NCBI GenBank assembly: GCA_029210045.1
Contig: JARGNX010000004.1
Location: 1-64,000 of the forward strand
Direction of reading: 5' to 3'
DNA from: Coxiellaceae bacterium
Lineage (GTDB): Bacteria; Pseudomonadota; Gammaproteobacteria; Coxiellales; Coxiellaceae
DNA: 64,000 bases
Below, piece by piece: positions 7,861 through 17,043 of the stretch. A program made the translations under genes and the position numbers. The notes under the pieces were generated by a model. The model worked only from the letters and a program-made list of their open reading frames with translations, did no database searches and was not told where the DNA came from. How positions within the stretch are numbered: the first letter of the stretch is position 1; every line of letters starts with the position of its first letter.

Positions 7861-9054
7861 ATGAGGGCATTAGGTCAGTCTCATGACGGTAAGGATGCTG
7901 CGCCAGCAGTTGATGTTAGTATTCACGATTTAGAGCAAAGCGTTAGGGAGCTGCCGCATGCCGGTAACCCTCAGGCATCAGCGGCAGCGCTTGAGGCACG
8001 AGCACGTCGTATTATTTTAAATGCTTATGATGGGCCTCTGGGGGCAAAGCGATGGCAAGAAGATTTAGTTGCCAGTATTGAGGAGCGCAGAAAACAGTTG
8101 CCAAAGCCTACACAACGTGCGCTGTGGTGTTGGCATGCGGCTGCTACATTATTGTGTTGTACAGTGGCCACATTTACTGCGAGTATTCCTGAAAACTTTA
8201 GTGATTACTCTAAGAGCTCTGTGCTAAATTGGGCTGTGGATTTGGCAACGTACAGTCTTTTTGTGACGTTGTTGCCGCAGGCACATCATCAGCTCAATAA
8301 GCTTTATGCGCATTATCAAATGTCTCATCAGCCATTTGCTGCGATGGGTGCTCGAGCTGAAAGCATAGGGGCAGCGTCTGAGCCCGGTGCAGTGCATGTT
8401 CCGATAGTGCCATCCCGTGTGAGCTCGGGAAGTGAAACGCCAGCGCAGAACCTTGTTGAATTAAGTAACCTTCAATTATTTAGTACTCAAGTTAAGCATA
8501 TGGCCTTCTTTAGGCAGATGGCGGCTACCCACGCTTGGTCTTTTAGGGAAGAGTTGACTTACTCAAACAGTACGCAATACGCTTCGATGATGGTGCAAAA
8601 AGCCTATGATTCCAGTTTAGGTAAAACCGCCCTATTAACTTTGTTGCCATTATTAATGGCTAAGATGCCTGGCGCAACAGAAAAAACTGGAAAATTCCGT
8701 GGTGGTAACTTTGGTTGGGAAATTGCAGCGAGTTGGTTGGTGCTCACTTTTCATGATGATATTCGTAAATACCTGGTGACACCAGTAGCCACTCGAGTGG
8801 CTTATGGGTTTTATGCTTTATGTGCTGGTGCAAAAGCTGTTGGGCAGTCTGCCTATTGTTGCTGTGGGCCAGAAGATGGGCCAAGTTCAACAGCGCAGGC
8901 GAAAGATGTAGCGGCGGCAGTAGCTGAGCTTGGGATAAGTTATCAAAATGCCGCAGGCGGCTCACTTGTGGCTTCGCGTGTTGAAGCTATTGAAGGGGCT
9001 AAAGGTACTCCGGGAGATGATGAGGTGCCCGCCGCCGCTCTGTGTCAGTTATAA
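7861..9054 (+). CDS. Hypothetical membrane protein with Cys cluster
   Basis: A 397-residue protein of unknown family. Residues 1-85 are polar and helical, two hydrophobic segments follow (about 87-109 and 121-139), then a soluble stretch and further hydrophobic segments (near 258-275 and 285-300). Close to the C-terminus is a YCCCG cluster (about 331-335) followed by a Gly/Ser/Ala-rich tail. That layout resembles the Cys-tailed proteins at 15-17 kb. I chose the ATG at 7861 because TAGGAG lies seven bases upstream; an in-frame start at 7774 lacks such a site. It overlaps the convergent ygfZ by 6 bp. A membrane-active or secreted role is inference only. Confidence 0.6.
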   Translation: MRALGQSHDGKDAAPAVDVSIHDLEQSVRELPHAGNPQASAAALEARARRIILNAYDGPLGAKRWQEDLVASIEERRKQLPKPTQRALWCWHAAATLLCCTVATFTASIPENFSDYSKSSVLNWAVDLATYSLFVTLLPQAHHQLNKLYAHYQMSHQPFAAMGARAESIGAASEPGAVHVPIVPSRVSSGSETPAQNLVELSNLQLFSTQVKHMAFFRQMAATHAWSFREELTYSNSTQYASMMVQKAYDSSLGKTALLTLLPLLMAKMPGATEKTGKFRGGNFGWEIAASWLVLTFHDDIRKYLVTPVATRVAYGFYALCAGAKAVGQSAYCCCGPEDGPSSTAQAKDVAAAVAELGISYQNAAGGSLVASRVEAIEGAKGTPGDDEVPAAALCQL

Positions 9055-9849
9055 AGCAGTTTGTTTGGCTAGTTGTTGATTCACAAACAGTTTATTAGAT
9101 ATAGCTGCATCTCGAATCACTGCCAAAGCAAATGGCTTACCTTGTGAATCGTTTGCTAAGGCGGTGACGGTACCGACGGGTTGTTGAGATTCGTCGGTTA
9201 CATCCATGCCGATTGTTGCTTTGCTACTCGTGTCGAGTTGTAATGTTTGCAGGTGGCGTTTGAGTTGACCGCGAAAATGCATGCGTGCCAACACTTCTTG
9301 ACCGAGATAACAGCCCTTGTCAAAGCTGACACCGCCGAACTTATCAAAATTCAGCATCAGTGGAATTAATTTACCGGACAATTCAGCTGTAATAAAACAT
9401 AACCCCGCTTGTAGTTGCGCCCATGCCCAGTCATTGGGGCTGGTCGTTTGAGTAGTGTTCGTATTGGCGGGTAGCAATTGTAGCCAGCGAGCAGGCTCAC
9501 CGGGCAATTGAAAGTAATCAGCTGCCGTTGACCCACATTCCAGTCGTGGCTGCGCTTGCCAATCGGTGCAGGGGGCTATTGTCACCTTGGAAAATACCGC
9601 ATATTTTTGGATGTGTTCCAGGAATATATCAACCATATTAGGCGGTAATACTAATATATAATCGATATTGGCTTGTTGCGGCTTTAGTAAAAGAAACGAA
9701 GCGACTGCTCGGCCTTTATGATCGCAGCAAGCACCCAGCCGGCATTCGCCGATTTTGAAGTCGCGCATATCACAAGTGACCTGTCCTTGCAGGAAGGTTT
9801 CGGAATCTTCTCCTATAATCGAAATCAGGCTATATGCTGTGGCGTTCAT
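9049..9849 (-). CDS. ygfZ: YgfZ-type folate-binding iron-sulfur protein
   Basis: A tRNA-modifying, Fe-S-cluster-maintenance protein of the YgfZ/GcvT family. The product has 266 residues, shorter than E. coli YgfZ (326). The diagnostic motif DKGCYLGQEVLARMHFRGQ is present, with the conserved cysteine needed for function in E. coli. The N-terminal part (SIIGEDSETFLQGQVTCDM) fits the folate-binding fold. In E. coli YgfZ uses tetrahydrofolate and supports MiaB and other Fe-S enzymes. The gene is convergent with, and slightly overlaps, the preceding membrane-protein gene. The next gene on the right diverges from it, so it is probably transcribed alone. Confidence 0.92.
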   Translation of the reverse strand: MNATAYSLISIIGEDSETFLQGQVTCDMRDFKIGECRLGACCDHKGRAVASFLLLKPQQANIDYILVLPPNMVDIFLEHIQKYAVFSKVTIAPCTDWQAQPRLECGSTAADYFQLPGEPARWLQLLPANTNTTQTTSPNDWAWAQLQAGLCFITAELSGKLIPLMLNFDKFGGVSFDKGCYLGQEVLARMHFRGQLKRHLQTLQLDTSSKATIGMDVTDESQQPVGTVTALANDSQGKPFALAVIRDAAISNKLFVNQQLAKQTAL

Positions 9850-10010
9850 GCCAAGGATAATACAGCGATAGTTTATATCTGTTAAGGATTTTTTAATATT
9901 AACCGCATATACTTTCGCTGATATATTGTATTAAAAAACAGCAAGAATTGTCATATTGCAGTAACAGATAGCGCGTAGAATCGAGAACAAGCTAGAAAAA
10001 GGGTGAGCTC

Positions 10011-11399
10011 ATGAGAGCAATCGACAAATCACAAAGAAGGAAAGATGCGAAGATGCGGTTACGCAGAATGCGTCGTGTCTCACATCCGCCTTCACCACGC
10101 CGAGCTATGGCATGGTTGGTGTGGGGTGCCTCGGCTGTGTTTGTCCTATTCCAATTTTCGCTGCAATTGTCATCTGGAGAAATCGTTCAGGGCCTAATGA
10201 ATACCTTTACCTTGGGGGCCTTAGGTGCCGGCGTATTGGCCAGCACTTACTACTATGTTTACGTTTTACTTCAAGCACCTGCGGGCATGATCGTCGATCG
10301 TTATGGCCCCAGAAAGGTGCTCACCATAGGCGCTTTGGTTTGTGGTATCGGTACCTTAGTATTTGGTTTGTCTCACTGGCTGTTATTGGCAGCCGTCGGT
10401 CGTATGATGATGGGAGCGGGCGCTGCATTTGCCTTTGTTGGCTCTTTATATTTGGTGGGTAAATGGTTTCCAGTAAGAAAATTCTCTTTGATGGTGGGTA
10501 TCGCTGAAGCGATCGGTATGGCTGGCAGCCTGTTAGGTGGCATCTACATGGCCAACTTTGTACAAAACATCGGTTGGCAAACAGTGATGATCCTATCTTC
10601 AGGTATTGCCGCATTAGTTGCGATTTTGCTATGGAGCTTGGTGCGTGATACCCCGTATCAAACCAAAGCACCAAAATCTATTCGTCCAAAAGGTTCGTTT
10701 CGTAAAGATTTACGGGTGCTGATGCACGATAAGATGGCTTGGTATAGCGGTATGTATTCTGGTCTAATGTTTGGTGTTGTTACCGTATTTATCTCACTGT
10801 GGGGCATCCCTTACCTGCAATTGGCACACCATATATCATTATTAACCGCCACTACTGTCGCCAATATGTTATTTATCGGTGTTGCTATAGGCAGTCCCTT
10901 AGTGGGTTGGTTGGATGCGCGTGTCAATCGTCGTGTGTTATTAGTGACTACGGCTTTAGCTTCATCAGTTCTAGTGAGTTTGGTGATTTACTTGCCTGGT
11001 TTACCACTGGTCACTTTAGGTGGCATCATGTTGATATTAGGCATTTCATCGAGCACCTATGTGATTCCATTTGCTATCGCACATGAGCTGGCTACCCCTT
11101 TTACTCGTTCAGCCTACATGGGCTTTACTAATATGCTGTCTGTTGGCTCTGCTCCGATCTTTCAACCGATTGTGGGTTTGATCATTACTTTGGCTGCTAT
11201 GTGTTTCCCTAGTCATGGCCATGGCTACAGCGTATTAAATTATCAAATTGGTTTAACGATTGTGCCATTAATGACAATCGCTGCGGCTGTTTTAGCCCGT
11301 CACTTACCTTTGCGCAGTGCACCGCCATTGTGTGAGCCCGCTCAAGAAGATCAGGCACACTGCGAGGTTAAAGAAAAACATACTTGTGCCATCGCTTGA
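10011..11399 (+). CDS. MFS transporter
   Basis: An inner-membrane permease of the major facilitator superfamily with 462 residues and about 12 hydrophobic helices. The loop 2-3 signature GMIVDRYGPRKV is clear, and a second half repeat with DARVNRRVLL is visible. The N-terminus is unusually basic (many Arg/Lys in residues 1-33). The overall look resembles Legionella and Coxiella MFS permeases that import amino acids or nucleosides, but the substrate cannot be assigned. The ATG follows GGGTGAG. Glutamate dehydrogenase starts 49 bp downstream on the same strand, which suggests possible co-transcription and an amino-acid link. Confidence 0.9.
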   Translation: MRAIDKSQRRKDAKMRLRRMRRVSHPPSPRRAMAWLVWGASAVFVLFQFSLQLSSGEIVQGLMNTFTLGALGAGVLASTYYYVYVLLQAPAGMIVDRYGPRKVLTIGALVCGIGTLVFGLSHWLLLAAVGRMMMGAGAAFAFVGSLYLVGKWFPVRKFSLMVGIAEAIGMAGSLLGGIYMANFVQNIGWQTVMILSSGIAALVAILLWSLVRDTPYQTKAPKSIRPKGSFRKDLRVLMHDKMAWYSGMYSGLMFGVVTVFISLWGIPYLQLAHHISLLTATTVANMLFIGVAIGSPLVGWLDARVNRRVLLVTTALASSVLVSLVIYLPGLPLVTLGGIMLILGISSSTYVIPFAIAHELATPFTRSAYMGFTNMLSVGSAPIFQPIVGLIITLAAMCFPSHGHGYSVLNYQIGLTIVPLMTIAAAVLARHLPLRSAPPLCEPAQEDQAHCEVKEKHTCAIA

Positions 11400-11448
11400 T
11401 TTTCGGCATGCTTAGGGGCCTCGAAAAACATGGCTCAGGAGCATACGG

Positions 11449-12762
11449 ATGCGCGAGAATGAAACCCTTAAACAAACCCTATTTGGTGATGCTTTAACTC
11501 ACCTTGATCGCGTTAATCAGTTTGTTGATATTGATCCAGAAATCCTTGAGCGTTTACGTTATCCGCAAAGTGCGATAGAGGTGAGTATCCCTGTGCGTAT
11601 GGATGATGGCTCTATGCAGGTATTCAGTGGGTTCCGTGTTCGTTATAACCACAGTCGTGGGCCAACCAAGGGTGGGTTGCGTTATCACCCCAGTGTGTCA
11701 CTGGATGAAGTCAAAGCGCTAGCATTTTGGATGACATTAAAGTGCGCGGTTGTCGATATTCCTTATGGTGGTGGCAAAGGTGGGATTTGTGTCGACCCTA
11801 AGCAGTTAAGCAAATTAGAGCTTGAGCGTCTCAGTCGTGGCTTTATTGAAAAAGTGGTTGATTTTATTGGGCCAGATACCGATATTCCTGCACCGGATGT
11901 GTACACCAATGCGATGATTATGGGCTGGATGATGGATGAGTATTCCAAAATTAAGCGTCGTTATTCGCCAGATGTTATTACAGGTAAGCCAATTGCTTTA
12001 GGCGGTAGTCTGGGGCGTGATGATGCCACCGGGCGAGGGGCATATTACTGCATTAAAGAATTAGAGAATATTCGTGGCTGGGATCCCAGGCAAAAAACGG
12101 TGGCTGTACAGGGCTTTGGTAATGCTGGTCAACACGTAGCAAGATTATTACATGCCGATGGTTATCGCATTGTTGCTGTCAGCGACTCGAGGGGTGGCAT
12201 TTACAGTGCAGAGGGTTTTGATGTGCCCAGTTTGATTCATGCTAAGGAGCAAAACCACCGTGTATCTGCGGTGTATTGTGAGGAGTCCGTATGTGAGGCG
12301 GTGCCAGCGGATCAAATTGATAATCAACAATTGCTGGCATTGGATGTAGATATTTTAATACCTGCTGCACTAGAAAATGTGATTACTACAGAAAACGTCA
12401 ATAGTATTCAGGCGCCTCTGATTGTTGAGGTGGCGAATGGTCCGGTAGACTCCCAAGCAGATACTGTTTTGGCCGAACGAGATATATTGGTGATTCCTGA
12501 TATATTGGCAAATGCCGGTGGTGTTACCGTAAGCTATTTTGAATGGGTGCAAAATAAGGCAGGTTATTATTGGGATATAGAAAAAGTGCATGAGCGTTTA
12601 CATACCAAAATGACCTCAGCATTTTCCGATGTTTATCATTTTATGCGGCAAAACAAGTGCCATATGCGCATGGCGGCGTATGCGGTTGCGCTGCAACGTT
12701 TGGAACAAGCCATCAGTGCACAAGGTACACAGAAATATTTTGTTGATAAAGCACCGGTATAA
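11449..12762 (+). CDS. gdhA: Glutamate dehydrogenase (Glu/Leu/Phe/Val family)
   Basis: Catalyses reversible oxidative deamination of glutamate to 2-oxoglutarate and ammonia in the cytosol. The 437-residue product fits hexameric GDH of the RocG/GudB type. Visible motifs are [12 protein letters not shown], the catalytic-lysine region [31 protein letters not shown], and the dinucleotide-binding [11 protein letters not shown]. An acidic residue after the Rossmann strand was not checked, so NAD versus NADP preference is left open. The start ATG is preceded by AGGAG. The adjacent MFS permease may supply substrate amino acids. Amino acids are typical carbon sources for intracellular relatives of Legionella, but that is context, not proof. 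Confidence 0.94.
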   Translation: MRENETLKQTLFGDALTHLDRVNQFVDIDPEILERLRYPQSAIEVSIPVRMDDGSMQVFSGFRVRYNHSRGPTKGGLRYHPSVSLDEVKALAFWMTLKCAVVDIPYGGGKGGICVDPKQLSKLELERLSRGFIEKVVDFIGPDTDIPAPDVYTNAMIMGWMMDEYSKIKRRYSPDVITGKPIALGGSLGRDDATGRGAYYCIKELENIRGWDPRQKTVAVQGFGNAGQHVARLLHADGYRIVAVSDSRGGIYSAEGFDVPSLIHAKEQNHRVSAVYCEESVCEAVPADQIDNQQLLALDVDILIPAALENVITTENVNSIQAPLIVEVANGPVDSQADTVLAERDILVIPDILANAGGVTVSYFEWVQNKAGYYWDIEKVHERLHTKMTSAFSDVYHFMRQNKCHMRMAAYAVALQRLEQAISAQGTQKYFVDKAPV

Positions 12763-12770
12763 AGCTACAG

Positions 12771-12799
12771 TTGCCTATTGCGAAGCGGTTGACTATACT
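12771..12799 (+). promoter_or_regulatory. Sigma-70-type promoter
   Basis: TTGCCT (12771-12776) and TATACT (12794-12799) are separated by exactly 17 bp, a near-consensus sigma-70 pair. It lies 35 bp before the ATG of the Lys/Ala-rich protein and just after the gdh stop codon, so that gene has its own promoter. Confidence 0.7.
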
Positions 12800-12833
12800 G
12801 TCGCGCTTTAAAACCAAACAGGAAATATTAATA

Positions 12834-13358
12834 ATGGCTAGAACAAAAAGTGTAGAAGCGGTATCTGCGAAATTACAAAAGGTAGAAGAGCAATACAAGA
12901 CTACTAAAGCTCAGTTGAAAGTTGTTAAAGCAGACTTGCAAGTGCAAGTGCGTGCAATGAAGAATTTATTAAAAGAGATGAAGGCTGAATTGAAAGCTCA
13001 ACAAGCTAATGCTGCTGTTGAATTGACTGAATCTGTAGAAGCGGCTTTTGATCAAGGTTATAACCAAGGTTATGGTGAAGCGGATAAAGCAGCAGCTGAT
13101 TTGATCAAAGGTTTAATCGATGCAGAAGCTGAATTTGAACGTAACTATGATAAGCCAGCAAAGAAAACCAAAAAAAGCACAAAGGCAGCCTCAGCTAAAG
13201 CAGCGCCAGCCGCTAAGAAAAGCAAGCGCGCTAGAAAAGCTAAATCGGTAGCCACTGCAGCGACTGTAGTTACACCTGTTGAAGCTGAAGTAGAAGTACA
13301 AGTGCAAGCACCTGTAGAGTTACCTGAAGCGGTTGCTTCAGATGCTGAGATGGCATAA
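12834..13358 (+). CDS. Lys/Ala-rich coiled-coil protein, possibly nucleoid-associated
   Basis: A 174-residue protein in two parts. Residues 1-75 form a probable coiled coil rich in Lys, Glu and Gln (heptad-like KLQKVEEQYK and LKVVKADLQV). A short mid region has the repeated GYNQGYGEADK. The C-terminal third is Lys/Ala/Pro-rich like histone H1 tails (PAKKTKKSTKAASAK), then becomes acidic and Val/Glu-rich. I chose the ATG at 12834, preceded by AGGAA, with a strong promoter upstream; an in-frame ATG at 12771 lies inside that promoter. DNA binding by the basic tail is inference. A second H1-like gene lies at 27.6 kb. Confidence 0.7.
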   Translation: MARTKSVEAVSAKLQKVEEQYKTTKAQLKVVKADLQVQVRAMKNLLKEMKAELKAQQANAAVELTESVEAAFDQGYNQGYGEADKAAADLIKGLIDAEAEFERNYDKPAKKTKKSTKAASAKAAPAAKKSKRARKAKSVATAATVVTPVEAEVEVQVQAPVELPEAVASDAEMA

Positions 13359-13436
13359 AGATCTCACTTGTCTGCTGGGTCACCATGTAAAGGTGGCCTG
13401 GCGGATGTTTTAATCCAAACCAAAGGAGTGGAAATA

Positions 13437-13751
13437 ATGTCAGCATGGTTGCAGTGGCTAATCGATATGATAATCAGTGCGGTATTGTTTATTAATGCGG
13501 CATTGTATCTCCCTCAAATCTACCGTATTTATCGCGTTCGCGAAGCCAATGCGGTGTCTATCTGGATGTTGGTTGGTAGCGTCCTATTAGGTATCTGCGG
13601 TGTGCTATATGGCCATTTTCATCATCAGCACTTGATGTTGCTGGGGTATGCGCTGATTTTCGTTACATCGCTGATTGTCTTAGTGATGACCTGTTATTAC
13701 CGCACCAAGGCGAGTTTGTCACTGAAAAAAGGTGAGCTCAAAGTTAAGTAA
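13437..13751 (+). CDS. PQ-loop (SemiSWEET-like) membrane protein
   Basis: A 104-residue inner-membrane protein with three hydrophobic helices (about 11-27, 43-60 and 66-86). A PQ-loop motif follows the first helix (LYLPQIYRIYR). The single three-helix unit matches the size of bacterial SemiSWEET transporters, which dimerise to move sugars, but other PQ-loop families are possible, so the substrate is unassigned. AAGGAG lies eight bases before the chosen ATG (MSAWLQ); an upstream in-frame start at 13368 lacks such support. A strong terminator follows at 13803-13835. Confidence 0.75.
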   Translation: MSAWLQWLIDMIISAVLFINAALYLPQIYRIYRVREANAVSIWMLVGSVLLGICGVLYGHFHHQHLMLLGYALIFVTSLIVLVMTCYYRTKASLSLKKGELKVK

Positions 13752-13802
13752 TTTTTTGTCATAGCCGTTGCCAAGTAAGTACATGGCAGTGAATGACAGA
13801 TA

Positions 13803-13835
13803 AAAAAATCCCAGGGCAGGCCTGGGATTTTTTTT
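13803..13835. terminator. Bidirectional rho-independent terminator
   Basis: The hairpin AAATCCCAGG-GCAGG-CCTGGGATTT is flanked by an A-run on the left and a T-run on the right. It can end both the PQ-loop gene (plus strand) and rplS (minus strand), which converge here. Confidence 0.88.
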
Positions 13836-13845
13836 GAGTCTGTGG

Positions 13846-13870
13846 TTCCCGGATCAAGTCCGGGATAACA
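13846..13870. repeat. Dispersed palindromic repeat copy
   Basis: TTCCCGGATCAAGTCCGGGA plus ATAACA forms a short palindrome related to the TGTCATCCCGGAC/GATCCGGGATCCA repeats at 1-100 and 3727-3824. It sits between the terminator and the end of rplS. Confidence 0.65.
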
Positions 13871-13879
13871 ATGTCGAGA

Positions 13880-14227
13880 TTAAACTTTTTCTTTAATCTT
13901 CGCTTTACGACCGCGTAGGTTACGCAAGTAGTACAGTTTCGCACGACGTACATCACCTTTACGTTTAACTTCGATATTAGCGATAACTGGGCTGTATGTT
14001 TGGAAAACACGCTCAACACCTTCACCGTGTGAAATCTTACGTACAGTAAATGCTGAATTAAGGCCGCGATTACGTTTAGCAATCACAACACCTTCAAAGG
14101 CCTGCAAACGTTCACGATTACCTTCTTTCACTTTGACTTGAACAACAACGGTATCACCCGGCGCAAAGGTAGGAATCTCTTTACCTTCTAGCTGATCTTG
14201 CTCTATCTGCTTGATTACGTTACTCAT
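13880..14227 (-). CDS. rplS: 50S ribosomal protein L19
   Basis: A structural protein of the large ribosomal subunit at the 30S-50S interface. It has 115 residues, the normal length. The sequence [16 protein letters not shown], then [19 protein letters not shown], then HGEGVERVF matches L19 throughout. Its start overlaps the end of trmD by 8 bp, which indicates translational coupling. In most gammaproteobacteria it is the last gene of rpsP-rimM-trmD-rplS. Here that operon is interrupted upstream of trmD. A terminator follows. Confidence 0.97.
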   Translation of the reverse strand: MSNVIKQIEQDQLEGKEIPTFAPGDTVVVQVKVKEGNRERLQAFEGVVIAKRNRGLNSAFTVRKISHGEGVERVFQTYSPVIANIEVKRKGDVRRAKLYYLRNLRGRKAKIKEKV

Positions 14228-14975
14228 TTTTTATCTCCTGGCCATCACGGCTATCTATTCCTGTAAGCGATTGTTCGCTAACTGTATTCTGTGTAGCACT
14301 TTGTACCAGATCCGGACGTTTTTGCCAAGTTTTTCTTTGCGCTTGTTCGTGGCGCCACGCGCTAATTTTGGCGTGATCGCCATTCAAAAGTACGTCTGGT
14401 ACATGCAATCCGTCGATTTGTTCTGGGCGGGTGTAATGTGGGTGATCCAGTAAGCCATTTTGGAATGAATCCTGGCTGGCAGAGTCGGCGTGGCCTAATG
14501 CGTTTGGCAGTAGGCGCGTAATGGCGTCAATGACTAGCATCGCTGGTAGCTCGCCGCCGCTCACCACAAAGTCGCCAATCGACCATTCTTCATCAACAAG
14601 ATTTTCAATCACACGCTCATCAATGCCTTCATAACGACCGCACAATAATATAAGGTTTTGTTTATTTTGTATTTGTGCCTGAGCAAGTTGCTGGTTAAAC
14701 CGTTGCCCCTGTGGTGATAGATAAATCACCCGGCTATTGTCGCCAGCGGCTTGTTTGGCGGCATGAATGCAATCACGCAGCGGTTGATATTGCATCACCA
14801 TGCCGGGGCCGCCACCATAAGGGCGGTCATCGACATTGCCATGCTTACTATTGGTATAGTCGCGCGGATTCCAATAATGCAGGCTAATCAATTGTTTTTG
14901 CTGAGCTATTGCCGGAATGCTGCTATTCAAGCTATCAAACATCTCAGGAAACAAGCTAATAATATCAAATCGCAT
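14220..14975 (-). CDS. trmD: tRNA (guanine-N1)-methyltransferase
   Basis: Methylates G37 of tRNAs reading CNN and some other codons, which prevents +1 frameshifting. The protein is a SPOUT-class knotted dimer. The product from the chosen ATG ([13 protein letters not shown]) has 251 residues; an upstream in-frame ATG at 14993 adds six. Recognisable stretches are [40 protein letters not shown] and the C-terminal LDHPHYTRP. It overlaps rplS by 8 bp. Instead of rimM immediately upstream there is a 2.4-kb opposite-strand insert, so trmD-rplS must have their own promoter, probably in the 120-bp divergent gap after 14993. Confidence 0.96.
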   Translation of the reverse strand: MRFDIISLFPEMFDSLNSSIPAIAQQKQLISLHYWNPRDYTNSKHGNVDDRPYGGGPGMVMQYQPLRDCIHAAKQAAGDNSRVIYLSPQGQRFNQQLAQAQIQNKQNLILLCGRYEGIDERVIENLVDEEWSIGDFVVSGGELPAMLVIDAITRLLPNALGHADSASQDSFQNGLLDHPHYTRPEQIDGLHVPDVLLNGDHAKISAWRHEQAQRKTWQKRPDLVQSATQNTVSEQSLTGIDSRDGQEIKNE

Positions 14976-15118
14976 ATTTGTTACTGTCTTCATTACAATT
15001 AGGCACAGAGTGTATATTTAAGTGTCATTATGTGCAAGATAATCTGTTCTTAAGCCACGGCAGCGCTAATAATTGTTAGAATGGTCGGTATATAGATGAA
15101 TCAAATTGAGAGCGTGTG

Positions 15119-15697
15119 ATGGTATCGATCGAGAATCTACGTAGCATGAAAGCGTTGCAAACGAAGTTAACAAAATTGCAGCAACGATTCGAAGTGGAAT
15201 CAAAAGCAGCGGCTGCTGCAACTGTGCCTGATCAAGCAGAGGCCGAAGAGCGCCAAGCAGTTGTGGCTAACTGCACTGAATTGTTAGCTCTGATAGGTGA
15301 TTGGTTGAATGATGAATCGGTTAAGCCTTTGTATACGCCAGCGGGTTTATCTATGCCTTATGTTCGAGATGCTGTGCCCACCGAGGCAGCACTGGCAAGG
15401 AAATACCTTCAGGAGAGGCCAAAGGATGCCTTTGTTACTTTTAGGCAGCTTATGCAGTCTGGCCATGCATTGCTAGAACAACAAGGCTGGATCTCTCGTT
15501 CTGATTCTGATGTGGTGAGTGTGGTAGCAAAGCCAGTTGCGGCGCCTGCACCTTTGCCTAAAGCCAGTGCGGGTAAGGTGCTTTGTAATGCGCTGCGATT
15601 TCTATGTTGCTGCGGTGGTGGTTCTAAGGTAAGGCCTACTGGAGAGCAAAATGATGTTTCAGGACATAGTAGTCCTTTGCTTAAAAGTAAGAAATAA
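15119..15697 (+). CDS. Orphan coiled-coil protein with Cys-cluster tail (insert gene 1)
   Basis: A 192-residue protein of no recognised family. The N-terminal 60 residues are helical with a coiled-coil pattern (LQTKLTKLQQRFEVESKA), then a mixed central region. Near the C-terminus is a cysteine cluster, LCNALRFLCCCGGG (about residues 158-171), and a polar tail ending in Lys. There is no signal peptide or long hydrophobic helix. The cluster next to hydrophobic and aromatic residues resembles eukaryotic S-acylation sites, which is inference. It is the first of four plus-strand genes lying inside the rpsP-trmD operon. ATG 15119 directly follows an in-frame GTG. Confidence 0.6.
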   Translation: MVSIENLRSMKALQTKLTKLQQRFEVESKAAAAATVPDQAEAEERQAVVANCTELLALIGDWLNDESVKPLYTPAGLSMPYVRDAVPTEAALARKYLQERPKDAFVTFRQLMQSGHALLEQQGWISRSDSDVVSVVAKPVAAPAPLPKASAGKVLCNALRFLCCCGGGSKVRPTGEQNDVSGHSSPLLKSKK

Positions 15698-15798
15698 GTT
15701 GGTAATTAGGTTGTTGCTTAAACCCTGGGTTCATTTAATTTTAAGCTGAGTGTGGTATTGATGATAAGAGCGTAGTTAATTAAAGTTGGGAGAGAGTG

Positions 15799-16392
15799 AT
15801 GAGTAGACAGCAACAGCAAAACCAGGTCGCACAGATAATTGAACAAATGCAGAGTCTCCGGGCAGAATTAACATCGCCTGACCGAATAATTCCTAAAGGC
15901 TCACGTGCTGGCGATTATTTGGCAAAATTTGAAGCCAGTTTAGCTGATGTAGTGCAAATGTTAGCGCAGTTAAAAGCGGGTGAAACGGTGTTAGTAGCAG
16001 ACTTTAATGCACTCATGACGGTCGCGCGGCTGAACGTGATACAGGGTGTTGATGAGCTGAATAAGGGTTATGATGCTCAGTTTCCGTCGTTGGTAGATCG
16101 CTATCCTGGCTTGGGTAGAAAGCTGGATGAGATGGCGGTGATGAGTGAGCAGATGTTTGGCGGTGGCGGGCGACGAAACAAGCGAAAACCCCAGGCCGCA
16201 CCAGTGCGTGTATCGAGGGCAAGCCCAACAGTTGCAAGCCCATTAATAACGCGGCGCCTTCCAAAAGCGGCACCCAAGGAGTCTTGTTGTTGTTGTTTTT
16301 CGTTATCACTATTCTTCAAGAGAAGAACAAAAGCGGCTGCAACGAGCGGTCGCGCCTACGCTGGTGTTCATACCGAACGTCCGGGTCAGTAA
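15799..16392 (+). CDS. Orphan protein with CCCC motif (insert gene 2)
   Basis: A 197-residue protein, Gln-rich at the start (QQQQNQVAQIIEQMQ), helical through the centre (LADVVQMLAQLKAGE), then a Gly/Arg hinge (GGGGRRNKRK). After a Pro/Arg-rich stretch comes KESCCCCFSLSLFFKRR at about 155-171, a four-cysteine run flanked by hydrophobic then basic residues. A short polar tail follows. No family is recognised. The GGGAGAG ribosome site suits the ATG at 15799. It follows insert gene 1 by 101 bp in the same orientation and shares the layout of helices, basic or Pro linker, Cys cluster and polar tail. Confidence 0.6.
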   Translation: MSRQQQQNQVAQIIEQMQSLRAELTSPDRIIPKGSRAGDYLAKFEASLADVVQMLAQLKAGETVLVADFNALMTVARLNVIQGVDELNKGYDAQFPSLVDRYPGLGRKLDEMAVMSEQMFGGGGRRNKRKPQAAPVRVSRASPTVASPLITRRLPKAAPKESCCCCFSLSLFFKRRTKAAATSGRAYAGVHTERPGQ

Positions 16393-16483
16393 TTCCCTAG
16401 GAAAGCCGTTAAAAAAATAGTTCAGAGTATCTAGCTAAGTTTAATTTAAGTAATAACTGTTAGCATGTCTGGCTTGGAGAATA

Positions 16484-17023
16484 ATGGGAGTGAAGGCAAT
16501 GCGTCAACAACCGATGACCGATGAAAAATATTCAGCAGAGAGGCAGCGGCTTACTCAGGAATTAGAAGCTTTAGAGCTGCAGCGTGCGGCAGAGCAAAAA
16601 GAATCTGCGCAAGCTGCATTAGACGGTGTTGTTAAGGGGAGAATGGCGCAGTGTCAGACTATTGTTGATTGTCTCACTCAACTATCCAACACGGACTTGG
16701 GGCGTGTTGATGGTGCAAGGCTTGATGAGATGCTGGGTCGTGTCAAAGCCTTTCAGCAGCAATGTTGTGCTGATTTAGGCGAAGGTCTTACGGCGCATTT
16801 AGATGCTGCTGGTGGTGTGAGTATGGGTGAATTGGCTGCGAAAGTGGAAGGCTTATCAGCAGTTGCAGCTGCATTTGGTGGGCAGCGCACCCCGCCGGCT
16901 CGTAAGAGCTTTTCACTGGCGAGCTGTTTGCGTTACGTATTGTGCTGTGGCTGTTGCTCGGGTGATTCATCCGATGATGATTCAATGCGTTATGATGCGC
17001 TAAATGGTAGTCCTAAAAGGTGA
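16484..17023 (+). CDS. Orphan coiled-coil protein with Cys-cluster tail (insert gene 3)
   Basis: A 179-residue protein. Residues 12-55 form a likely coiled coil rich in Glu, Gln, Leu and Ala (LTQELEALELQRAAEQ). The centre is helical with LDEMLGRVKAF and VSMGELAAKVEGL. Near the C-terminus comes SCLRYVLCCGCCSGDSSDDD, closely similar in pattern to the tail of insert gene 1 (C, LR, aromatic, Cys run, Gly/Ser). The end is acidic then polar. The ATG at 16484 follows TTGGAGA. No family is recognised. The similarity to insert gene 1 suggests tandem duplication and divergence. Confidence 0.62.
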   Translation: MGVKAMRQQPMTDEKYSAERQRLTQELEALELQRAAEQKESAQAALDGVVKGRMAQCQTIVDCLTQLSNTDLGRVDGARLDEMLGRVKAFQQQCCADLGEGLTAHLDAAGGVSMGELAAKVEGLSAVAAAFGGQRTPPARKSFSLASCLRYVLCCGCCSGDSSDDDSMRYDALNGSPKR

Positions 17024-17043
17024 AGTAAATAGAGAGAAAGTAA

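Noticed and set aside
9850..10010. Possible small RNA in the ygfZ-MFS gap
   Set aside because: AT-rich divergent leader with no clear hairpin or promoter pair; nothing supports an RNA gene.
13803..13870. CRISPR-like unit next to rplS
   Set aside because: It is a terminator hairpin beside one copy of a dispersed palindrome; there is no regular array.
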